Shown here one piece after another: positions 32,634 through 39,239 of a DNA stretch of 39,239 nucleotides (positions are counted from its first letter, which is position 1; every line of letters begins with the position of its first letter). The notes beneath the pieces were generated by a model. It had not been told where the DNA came from. It worked only from the letters and a program-made list of their open reading frames with translations, and did not search any database. The DNA is from Deltaproteobacteria bacterium (GTDB taxonomy: Bacteria; Desulfobacterota; Desulfarculia; Desulfarculales; Desulfarculaceae). The translations under genes and the position numbers were made by a program. The stretch is taken from NCBI GenBank assembly GCA_020444165.1, contig JAHLLK010000058.1, positions 1 to 39,239 of the forward strand. Direction: 5' to 3'.

Positions 32634-33659
32634 TTGGAGTCGGGCGAGGACAGGATTGTGAGCATGGGGCCGGTGGAGGGCGATGGCGGGCTGGACAGCC
32701 TGCGGCCGACCTCCTTGGACGAATTCGTGGGCCAGGAGGAGGCCAAGGCCAACCTCCGGGTGTTCATTTTGGCGGCCCGGCAGCGGGGAGAGGCCCTGGA
32801 TCACGTGTTGTTGCACGGGCATCCCGGCCTGGGCAAGACCACCTTGGCCCACATTCTGGCCCAGGAGCTGGAGGTTAATATCACGGCCACCAGCGGGCCG
32901 GTAATGGAGCGCCCCGGTGATTTGGCGGCCATCCTCACCAATCTGGCTCCCCGGGACGTCTTGTTCGTGGACGAGATCCACCGCTTGAACCACCTGGTGG
33001 AGGAGGTGCTTTATCCGGCCATGGAGGACTTCCACCTGGACCTGGTGATCGGCCAGGGCCCCAGCGCCCGCACGGTGAAGCTGGACCTGCCGCCCTTCAC
33101 CCTGGTGGGGGCCACCACCCGGGCCGGGCTCATCACCGCGCCCTTGCGGGACCGCTTCGGGGTGCAGATCCGGGTGGATTTCTACTCCCCGGCCGAGCTG
33201 GCCTGCATCGTCACCCGCTCGGCCCGCATCTTGGGCCTGGAGCTGGACGAGGCCGCGTCGTTGGAGATTGCCTCCCGCTCCCGGGCGACCCCCCGGGTGG
33301 CCAACCGGCTGTTGAAGCGGGTGCGGGATTTCGCCCAGGTGGAGGGGGAAGGCCGGGCCGGCCGCGAGTTGGCGGACTATGCCCTTTCGCGCCTGGGGGT
33401 GGACCGGCTGGGCCTGGACCGGCTGGACCGGGATCTTTTGACCGCGGTGATCGAGAAGTTCGACGGCGGGCCGGTGGGGCTTTCCAGCCTGGCCGCCGCG
33501 GTGGGCGAGGAGCCCCAGACCCTGGAGGAGGTGTACGAGCCCTACCTCATCCAGCAGGGGTTCCTGAAGCGCACCAAGTCGGGCCGGGTGGCCAACCGCC
33601 GGGCCTACGAGCATCTGGGGCTCAGGCTCTCGGCCGGGGCGCAGGAGCGGTTGTTCTAG
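32634..33659 (+). CDS. ruvB: Holliday junction branch-migration ATPase RuvB
   Basis: A 341-residue AAA+ motor that drives branch migration of Holliday junctions with RuvA. Signatures: [13 protein letters not shown], Walker [10 protein letters not shown] (His in place of the common Pro), Walker [10 protein letters not shown], sensor 1 GATTRAG, arginine-finger region PLRDRFG, and the C-terminal winged-helix end ([20 protein letters not shown]). I place the start at TTG 32634 because it restores the conserved N-terminal DRIVS found in RuvB proteins and has GGAAAGG 8 nt upstream; ATG 32664 would remove it. ruvA and ruvC are not in the window. Confidence 0.96.
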   Translation: MESGEDRIVSMGPVEGDGGLDSLRPTSLDEFVGQEEAKANLRVFILAARQRGEALDHVLLHGHPGLGKTTLAHILAQELEVNITATSGPVMERPGDLAAILTNLAPRDVLFVDEIHRLNHLVEEVLYPAMEDFHLDLVIGQGPSARTVKLDLPPFTLVGATTRAGLITAPLRDRFGVQIRVDFYSPAELACIVTRSARILGLELDEAASLEIASRSRATPRVANRLLKRVRDFAQVEGEGRAGRELADYALSRLGVDRLGLDRLDRDLLTAVIEKFDGGPVGLSSLAAAVGEEPQTLEEVYEPYLIQQGFLKRTKSGRVANRRAYEHLGLRLSAGAQERLF

Positions 33660-33664
33660 GCTGC

Positions 33665-33721
33665 GCCAGGCTGGAGAAAACCATGCTGGGCCCGCTCGCA
33701 ACCTGATGCCTGGCATTTTTT
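33665..33721 (+). terminator. Probable terminator after ruvB
   Basis: GCCAGGC (33665-33671) pairs with GCCTGGC (33708-33714) across a 36-nt loop and is followed by ATTTTTT. The long loop makes it weaker than the other terminators here. Confidence 0.5.
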
Positions 33722-33972
33722 GTGCGCCCCCGGAATTGCGTCGGCGAAAGCCTGCTTTGCCTTTTGCCTCGGCTAGTTTGCGTGATCTAGGGCTGCTTGG
33801 GCTGGCTCTCGGTCTGGCAGTGGCCGGGTGTTGGCGTTTTAGGTCAGGAAAGAATACGCAGTATGGCTTTGATTTAGATTAGTTTTCAACCTAAGCCTGT
33901 CGTTTTTTCAGGCGGCCTTTCGCCCTTGACCGGCACAGCCAGGTGGTTGCCGGCAAGGCGACGGGCGAGCGA

Positions 33973-34005
33973 CAACCGGAGGCGTAGCCAATTACGCCGA
34001 GGTTG
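33973..34005. repeat. Intergenic palindrome in the ruvB-lipoprotein spacer
   Basis: CAACC(3)GGCGTA - 6 nt - TACGCC(2)GGTTG forms an 11-bp stem with an internal loop, at the converging 3' ends of ruvB and the lipoprotein gene. The surrounding 33722-34076 shows no gene. It is probably a bidirectional 3'-end structure or a REP-like sequence. Confidence 0.4.
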
Positions 34006-34076
34006 GCGCGAAGGCCGTGGGCGCAGCCGGCGGGCATCTGGCGAAGCCGGCGCCTGGTCTCCATGAAATGTCCAGG

Positions 34077-34931
34077 TTAGCGGTAGATTACTACACCCGG
34101 CTCGCGTATCTCGATGCTGCCCTCGGCCAACACCTCGGGCTCGGGGATGGGCACCATGTTGCCCAGGGGATCGGCGTCCAGGGATTTCAGGAGATGCACT
34201 TCCACGCTGCGGGGGCCGAAGCACTGGGACTTGTTCCATTCATCGAAACCGGTCACCGAACGGAGCCCCAGCCCGGCCATGAGCCGGCTGCCGCTGGCCG
34301 GGGCTGACCAGCAGTAGGACATGGCCACGGGATAGGGCAGGTCGTCGGTCATGTGCACGCGGGCCACCACGGGGTCGGTGTAGAGCTTGGGGTCCTGGCC
34401 GTGGTACCAATAGAACACCACCTGGCGGCCGTTCAGGGCTTTGTCGAAGTTGCGGAACACCGCCCAGAACTCGTAGCGCTCGTTGATTTCCACCACAAAG
34501 GGCAGGCTCACCCGGTCCGGCGGCCCGGCCAGGGCCGGCAGGGGGGACCAGGCCCGGCCGTGGGTATGAGGGTAGCGGTTCTTTTCGAAACTGCCCACCG
34601 GCACGATGACCAAAGGCTGGGAGGCGTCCTGGAACTCCAGCCAACGGGGCGGCACCTCCTTGGGGTCGGAGGCGTTCTTGCTGGCGGCGATGATGGCGTC
34701 CATGGCGTTCATCAGGCGGGACACCTCGCCGGTGATCTCCGAGGTGAACTCCTCCAGCCTTTCCTGGGACTGGCCGGTATTGAAGAGCTGTCCGCTGGTG
34801 TCGGCGGCCTCGGTGGAATCGGTGGAGTCGGTCGAGGTGCCGCCCCCGCCCCCGGCGCCTTCGTTGCAGCCGGCAGCCAGGGCCAGCAGCAGGGCGAGGG
34901 CGCAAAGCAGGCAGAAGGCGCGAAACCGCAT
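34077..34931 (-). CDS. Lipoprotein of unknown function
   Basis: A 284-residue lipoprotein. The signal peptide ends in the lipobox LALAAGC with Cys22, so it is lipidated and exported, probably to the outer membrane. A low-complexity Gly/Ser/Thr/Asp linker follows, then a short helical segment (about 50-90) and a beta-rich domain (FVVEINERYEFWAVFRNFD, RQVVFYWYHGQDP, SVEVHLLKSLD) that I do not recognise. ATG 34931 has CAGGAG 6 nt upstream. It is divergent from the permease gene. Confidence 0.8.
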   Translation of the reverse strand: MRFRAFCLLCALALLLALAAGCNEGAGGGGGTSTDSTDSTEAADTSGQLFNTGQSQERLEEFTSEITGEVSRLMNAMDAIIAASKNASDPKEVPPRWLEFQDASQPLVIVPVGSFEKNRYPHTHGRAWSPLPALAGPPDRVSLPFVVEINERYEFWAVFRNFDKALNGRQVVFYWYHGQDPKLYTDPVVARVHMTDDLPYPVAMSYCWSAPASGSRLMAGLGLRSVTGFDEWNKSQCFGPRSVEVHLLKSLDADPLGNMVPIPEPEVLAEGSIEIREPGVVIYR

Positions 34932-34947
34932 GTCATCTCCTGAGAAT

Positions 34948-34976
34948 GATGCCTGGTGCGTCCGGCGCCGTGCATC
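34948..34976. repeat. Solitary copy of repeat hairpin D
   Basis: Aligns without gaps to the 29-nt D hairpin of R4 (28429-28457) at 24 of 29 positions, sharing GATGC at one end, GGTG and GTCC inside and CCGTGCATC at the other end; differences keep most pairs. No A, B or C hairpin is next to it. The rest of 34932-35248, between two divergent genes, shows no gene. Confidence 0.6.
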
Positions 34977-35248
34977 GGCTGCATCCCGGCAGCCCGGCCG
35001 GGCGGGGCCCGGCCCCGCGGTCCAAATCCCGCTGGGTGGCGCGCGGCTGGTCTGTTATGCTGGCGGATGGCCCGACGGGGACTGGGGCGGCCGGCGGAAC
35101 CGGTCCGCCGGGGGCCGGAGCCGGGGCTCCGGCGGGTCCCTCCCCGCGGGGCGCGGCCCGGGGCCCCTGGCCCCGCGCTACGGTACGCTCCATTAATTTA
35201 ACCCTCTTCCGGCCAATATGACAAGGCCGGCGGCGTAAAGGCCCGGGC

Positions 35249-36589
35249 ATGGACCGACCCGACCAGATTCCCGCCCCGCTCTACAAGCTGGAGGAATGGC
35301 CGCCTCTGGGGCCCACCTTGGTGCTGGCCGCCCAATGGCTGGTAATGATGGCCCCGGGCCTCTTGGTGCTGGGCGAGGTGCTGGCCGATGCCTGGGGCAT
35401 GGGGCCGGCGGAGCACGTGGCCTTTTTGCAGCGGCTGTTCCTGGTGGTGGGGCTGGTGCAGGCCGGGCAGATTCTCCTGGGCCACCGCCTGCCGGCCTTG
35501 GTGGGGCCTTCCACCGTGCTCTTGGTGGGGGTGCTCTCCACCCTGGGGCAAGGACCGGGCGCGGTGTACGGAGCCATGGCCCTGGGCGGCGCCCTCACGG
35601 CCTTGCTGGGGCTCTTTGGCATGGCCGGCCGCCTGGCCCGGCTCTACACCCCGGCGGTCCTGGCCTCCACCCTGATGCTCATCGCGGTCAGCCTGGCCCC
35701 CACCCTGCGGAACCTGATCTATCCCCTGCACGCGGCCGGCCTGGCCTGGGGCGGGCCCACCCTTTTTGCCTTCGCCCTGACCCTGGCCCTGTTGTGGGGC
35801 CAGGACCGGCTGCCGGGCTTGTGGGGAAGTTCCATCCTCCTGACCGGCCTGTTGGTGGGGAGCCTGGCCTACCACCTCCTGGGCTTCGAGCCTTGGCCCA
35901 CCTGGCGCTCGGCCGGCGCCCTGGGCCTGCCCCACCCCTTGTGGGCGGCGAGCCTCAGCCTGGACTGGCCGGTGCTGGCGGCCTTTCTCATGTGCTATCT
36001 GGCCCTGGTGAGCAACGAGCTGGGCACCGTGGAATCCCTGGTGCATTTACTAAGAACCGGCCAGGGCGAGCGGCGGGTGAACCGGGCGGTGCTCATGGCC
36101 GGGGTGGCCGGGCTTTTGGGCGGGCTCAGCGGCACCCTGGGCTCGGTGTCCTACTCCACCAGCCCCGGCGCGGTGATCACCACCCGCAACCAGAGCCGCT
36201 TCACCTTCCTGCCCGCGGCCCTGGCCCTGATGGTCTTGGGCCTTTGGCCCGGGGGGCTGGGGCTGTTCGACTTGGTGCCCGCGCCGGTGGTGGGCGCGGT
36301 GCTCCTGGCCATCATGAGCACCACGGTGTTCGCGGCCATCTCCTTGTTGGCCTCCGAGGGCCACACGCCCTCCACCCGCAACGGCCTGGTGGTGGGTCTG
36401 GCCTCCACCGTGGGCCTGATCATCAGCTTCCTGCCCTCCGCGGCCCGGGAGGCGCTGCACCCCTTGTTGCGGCCCATCCTGGCCAACGGCTTCGTGGTGG
36501 GCCTCAGTATGGCCCTCATCATGGATCACATCGTGCTCCGGCGGCCCCGCCCTCCCGCGGGGCCGGCCCCCCGAGCATCTCAGCCTTGA
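35249..36589 (+). CDS. NCS2 family nucleobase (uracil/xanthine) permease
   Basis: A 446-residue integral membrane protein with 12-14 hydrophobic helices. The NCS2/NAT region is readable: SNELGTVESLVHL in the TM8 region and the signature-like STSPGAVITTRNQSR near TM10, with the Gly-x3-T-R pattern of nucleobase transporters (SPGAVITTR for QNxGxxxxTR). It probably imports uracil, xanthine or another purine by proton symport; the specificity residues are atypical, so the substrate is open. ATG 35249 has TAAAGG 8 nt upstream. The next gene follows after 43 bp. Confidence 0.85.
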   Translation: MDRPDQIPAPLYKLEEWPPLGPTLVLAAQWLVMMAPGLLVLGEVLADAWGMGPAEHVAFLQRLFLVVGLVQAGQILLGHRLPALVGPSTVLLVGVLSTLGQGPGAVYGAMALGGALTALLGLFGMAGRLARLYTPAVLASTLMLIAVSLAPTLRNLIYPLHAAGLAWGGPTLFAFALTLALLWGQDRLPGLWGSSILLTGLLVGSLAYHLLGFEPWPTWRSAGALGLPHPLWAASLSLDWPVLAAFLMCYLALVSNELGTVESLVHLLRTGQGERRVNRAVLMAGVAGLLGGLSGTLGSVSYSTSPGAVITTRNQSRFTFLPAALALMVLGLWPGGLGLFDLVPAPVVGAVLLAIMSTTVFAAISLLASEGHTPSTRNGLVVGLASTVGLIISFLPSAAREALHPLLRPILANGFVVGLSMALIMDHIVLRRPRPPAGPAPRASQP

Positions 36590-36632
36590 CCCCCGTAGCA
36601 GGGGGTGCTACCGTTTCGCCACCGGAGGTCCC

Positions 36633-37562
36633 ATGAAACTCCCCACCCCACGATTCAATAGAAGCAAAGGCCCCGGCCAGCGCAACTTTCGCCTGACAAC
36701 CTTGGAGCTCCTCTTGGCCGCGCTCATCGGCCTGGGGGGCCTCTATCTGTTGGCGGTGTGGGTGGGGTTGTTCACCCGGGGTGAACCGGCCGCCCAGAAC
36801 CCCGGCAACCTGGTGGGCACGGGCCAGCAATTGGAGCGGGTGATGGTGGCCAATGAAAAGGCCCTGGCCCGCCTGACGGCCCTGGAAAAGGAAAATCAGA
36901 CCCTGAAGGAACAGGTGGCCTCCCTCACGGCCGGCGGCGCCGGAGGCGGCAAGGCCGATCCCAACCTGTTCAAACGGCTGGACGCCCTGGAGGCGGCGGT
37001 CAGAGAGCTGCAAGCCGCCCGCGGCGACCGCCAAAATGACGGCGCCCTGGCCAAGAAGGTGGACGGCATGGAGGCCGAGCTGAACCGGTTGGCCGCCTCC
37101 CTGCGCAAAGTCCACGCCCCCGTGCCCGATCCCGAGCTTCTGGGCCGGCTGGCCGCCCTGGAGGAAAAGGCCGGCCGCGGTGCGGGGGAGGCGCCGGTGG
37201 ACCTCTCCCGCAAGGTGGAGGAACTCTCCCGGACCCAACGCCAGATTCTAACCCGGCTGTCCAGCCTTTCCCCACCCTACTCCGGCGGGGACGCCACCGC
37301 CCACGCCCAGCCCGCGCCGCCGCCGGCGCCCACCGCCGCGCCTCCCGAGCCACCACGCCGGGCTCCCGCCGCCGTGGCGCCGCCCTCCACTCCGCCGCGG
37401 CAAAAGACCATGATCTATGAGATCCGGGCCGGCGACACCCTGTACCGCATCGCCCGCACCTACCGTGTAACCGTGGAAGACCTGCAACGCTGGAACCCCA
37501 AGTTCCAGCAGCGCGCCACCCTGTACATCGGCGAAAAGGTGGTCATCCACCCGCCGAACTAG
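36633..37562 (+). CDS. Membrane-anchored coiled-coil protein with C-terminal LysM domain
   Basis: A 309-residue protein. A short basic N-terminus is followed by one TM helix (LELLLAALIGLGGLYLLAVW, about 24-43), a long coiled coil (about 64-210), a Pro/Ala-rich linker (about 215-258) and a LysM peptidoglycan-binding domain (IRAGDTLYRIARTYRVTVED, then LYIGEKVVI at the end). It likely anchors in the inner membrane and reaches the cell wall. ATG 36633 has GGAGG 5 nt upstream. It lies between the permease and the nucleotidyltransferase on the same strand, possibly an operon. A GTAGCA/TGCTAC hairpin (36595-36611) lies upstream. Confidence 0.85.
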   Translation: MKLPTPRFNRSKGPGQRNFRLTTLELLLAALIGLGGLYLLAVWVGLFTRGEPAAQNPGNLVGTGQQLERVMVANEKALARLTALEKENQTLKEQVASLTAGGAGGGKADPNLFKRLDALEAAVRELQAARGDRQNDGALAKKVDGMEAELNRLAASLRKVHAPVPDPELLGRLAALEEKAGRGAGEAPVDLSRKVEELSRTQRQILTRLSSLSPPYSGGDATAHAQPAPPPAPTAAPPEPPRRAPAAVAPPSTPPRQKTMIYEIRAGDTLYRIARTYRVTVEDLQRWNPKFQQRATLYIGEKVVIHPPN

Positions 37563-37592
37563 GCTTGGGTCTTGGAACGCCGGCGGTTGACC

Positions 37593-39047
37593 ATGTCCCT
37601 CTCCCTGTCTGATAGTCCGGCCCGGCCGCTGTTGGAATTGGCCGCCCGTTTGGCCCGGGACCGCGGCCAGCGCCTCTGGCTGGCCGGGGGCGTGGTGCGC
37701 GATCTCCTCCTGGGGCTCTCGCCCTGCGACGTGGACCTGGCCGTGGCCGGCGACGCCCTGGACCTGGGCCGGGCTCTGGCCGCCGCCACCGGGGCGCGCT
37801 TCGTGCTGCTCTCGGCCCGGGACGCCACCTGCCGCCTGGTCAGCGGCGCGCTGCACCTGGACCTGGCGGGGCTCAGGGCTCCGGACATCCGGGGCGATCT
37901 GGGCCGGCGGGACTTTACCATCAACGCCCTGGCCCTGGAGCTGGGCGACGCCCTGGCCGGGCGGGGCGAGATCCTGGACCCCACCGGCGGCCAAGCGGAC
38001 CTGGCCGCCCGGCTCTTGCGCCCGGCCGGGCCGGGCGTGCTGGCCGACGATCCCCTCCGGGTGCTCAGGGGCTTCCGCTTCCTGGCCGCCCTGGACCTGT
38101 CGCCCGCGCCGGGGGTGCTGGCCGAACTGGCCGCGGCGGGCCCGGGGCTTTTCCGGGTGGCGGCGGAACGGGTGGGCCAGGAATGGCTGGCGCTGATGGC
38201 CGGCCCGGCCGCGCCCCGGGCGGTGGCGGCCCTGGAAGAGGCCCAGGTGCTCACCCGGCTGGTGCCGGAGCTGGCCCTGGGCCGCGGCATGCTGCAGAAC
38301 CCCTACCACCATCTGGACGTGTTCCGGCACAACCTGGCCACCCTGGCCGCGGTGGGCGACATCGCCGCCCGGCCGGCCCACCACTTCGGCCCGGGCCCCC
38401 CGGACCTGGCCGGGGAAGTGGCCGACTACCTGGCCCACGACCGCCGGCGGGCCCTGTTGGCCACGGCCGCCCTCTTGCACGATCTGGGCAAGCCCGCCAC
38501 CCGCCGTGAGAAGGCCCCGGGCTGGGCCACCTTTTATAACCACGACCAGGTCGGAGCGGCCCTGGCTCGGGCCAGGGTGCGCGCCCTGGGGCTCTCCCGG
38601 GCCGATGCCGAGCGGGTGGCCCTGTTGGTGGCCGGGCACATGCGGCCCTTCCAGCTTTTGGGCGCGGCCCGGCGGGGGCGCCTGACCAACCGGGCGGTGC
38701 GGCGGCAGCTCACCGTGGCGGGTCGGGACCTGGCCGGGCTCATGGTGCTGGCCATGGCCGACACCCTGGCCGGCAAGGGCCCGGACCGCCCCCCGGAGGC
38801 CGAGGAGCAGTTGGCCGCCCTGTGCCGCCGGGTGGTGGAGCTCAGGGACCGCAGCCTGGCCGCCGCCTTGGCCGCCCCGCCCCTGTTGGACGGGCGGCGG
38901 CTCATGGCCGGGCTGGGCCTGCGGCCCGGGCCTTTGGTGGGGCGGCTGTTGGGCCTGGTGCGGGAGGCGCAGCTGGACGGAAAAATCGCCACGGCCGAGG
39001 AGGCCCTGGCCCTGGCCCGCCGCCTGGCGGGAAGCGCCGCGAATTAG
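37593..39047 (+). CDS. CCA-adding / poly(A) polymerase-type tRNA nucleotidyltransferase with HD domain
   Basis: A 484-residue class II nucleotidyltransferase. The head domain has WLAGGVVRDLLLG and the metal-binding aspartates in CDVDLAV; further blocks are RRDFTINALALEL and DDPLRVLRGFRFLA, the nucleotide-recognition and neck motifs of CCA-adding enzymes. The C-terminus carries an HD domain (LLHDLGKP) that may act as a phosphatase or phosphodiesterase. It repairs or adds the 3' CCA of tRNAs, or makes poly(A); sequence alone does not separate these activities. ATG 37593 is preferred; a TTG at 37572 is in frame. It is followed by selC. Confidence 0.9.
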   Translation: MSLSLSDSPARPLLELAARLARDRGQRLWLAGGVVRDLLLGLSPCDVDLAVAGDALDLGRALAAATGARFVLLSARDATCRLVSGALHLDLAGLRAPDIRGDLGRRDFTINALALELGDALAGRGEILDPTGGQADLAARLLRPAGPGVLADDPLRVLRGFRFLAALDLSPAPGVLAELAAAGPGLFRVAAERVGQEWLALMAGPAAPRAVAALEEAQVLTRLVPELALGRGMLQNPYHHLDVFRHNLATLAAVGDIAARPAHHFGPGPPDLAGEVADYLAHDRRRALLATAALLHDLGKPATRREKAPGWATFYNHDQVGAALARARVRALGLSRADAERVALLVAGHMRPFQLLGAARRGRLTNRAVRRQLTVAGRDLAGLMVLAMADTLAGKGPDRPPEAEEQLAALCRRVVELRDRSLAAALAAPPLLDGRRLMAGLGLRPGPLVGRLLGLVREAQLDGKIATAEEALALARRLAGSAAN

Positions 39048-39124
39048 GCCGCATTTCCCCTTCCGGGCTTGCCATTGGGGCCCCCGATGGGTTGCACCGG
39101 GTCCCTCGCAATGATTTCCTATGG

Positions 39125-39153
39125 TTGACTGCCCCCGGGCAGGGTGCTAGATT
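39125..39153 (+). promoter_or_regulatory. Promoter of selC
   Basis: TTGACT (39125-39130), a 17-bp spacer and TAGATT (39148-39153) lie 7 nt before the first base of the tRNA, the spacing expected for a housekeeping promoter of a tRNA gene. Confidence 0.75.
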
Positions 39154-39160
39154 TCCGGGT

Positions 39161-39239
39161 GGAAGTGGAAAGGGCACTGGTGGCCCTCCCGGACTTCAAA
39201 TCCGGTGTACCGTCTGAGTAAGGCGGTAGGTGGGTTCGA
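39161..39239 (+). tRNA. selC: Selenocysteine tRNA (TCA anticodon), 3' end cut by the window
   Basis: Starts GGAAGTGG, the first strand of the 8-bp acceptor stem typical of tRNA-Sec. It has the long 6-bp D-stem (AGGGCA region/TGGCCCT), the anticodon loop CTTCAAA with anticodon TCA flanked by CCGGA/TCCGG, and an extra-long variable arm with a 7-bp stem (TACCGTC/GGCGGTA, one G-T pair). It ends within GTGGGTTCGA of the T-arm, where the window stops. These features together are specific to tRNA-Sec, which reads UGA as selenocysteine with SelB. It shows that the organism makes selenoproteins. No selenoprotein is identified in this window. Confidence 0.93.

Overview
The window is a high-GC chromosomal stretch that reads as an anaerobic deltaproteobacterium (Desulfobacterota, perhaps a Desulfarculus-like sulfate reducer or syntroph). 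This placement is inferred from gene content: an HdrA/MvhD/HdrD electron-transfer operon of the kind found in sulfate reducers and aromatic-degrading anaerobes, a stand-alone [4Fe-4S] protein, an iron-sulfur aldo/keto reductase, and a selenocysteine tRNA. No phage, plasmid, insertion sequence or CRISPR array is visible.

Layout. 0-2.3 kb: sucD (cut by the window edge) and sucC on the minus strand, then an initiator tRNA-Met with its own promoter and terminator. 2.3-7.5 kb: a minus-strand group made of a [4Fe-4S] protein, an RraA-like aldolase/decarboxylase, a ferredoxin-tailed aldo/keto reductase, an unknown protein, a small exported protein and an outer-membrane beta-barrel. 8.1-13.6 kb: a plus-strand operon mvhD - hdrA (tandem, 1014 aa) - mvhD - hdrD, which resembles the BamF/BamE/BamD electron-transfer module of class II benzoyl-CoA reductases without the reductase itself. 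13.6-18 kb: a GC-rich gene-poor stretch, a zinc-ribbon protein, a transglutaminase-like protein, and a TetR regulator divergent from a SpoIIAA-like protein. 18-30.4 kb: a large hybrid histidine kinase, a small unknown protein, a glycosidase-DUF547 fusion, a 1136-residue secreted beta-helix protein, an internally deleted pseudogene of that protein, and a sensor with a CxxCH motif but no ATPase domain. 30.6-39.2 kb: a GNAT-nitrilase fusion, ruvB, a lipoprotein, an NCS2 permease, a LysM coiled-coil protein, a CCA-adding-type nucleotidyltransferase, and selC (cut by the window end).

The most unusual signal is not a gene. Four intergenic elements (R1-R4, about 13.6, 16.6, 21.5 and 28.5 kb) share the same ordered series of hairpins. 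Their stem sequences differ between copies, but pairing is kept by compensatory changes. Each copy is also bounded by an inverted repeat built from its own last hairpin, and at least two solitary copies of that hairpin lie elsewhere. A second, unrelated structure is a 117-nt double-stem inverted repeat between hdrA and the second mvhD. Both look worth following up as undescribed repeat or RNA families.

All identifications were made by reading motifs, without database searches. Start codons were chosen from ribosome-binding sites and family ends.
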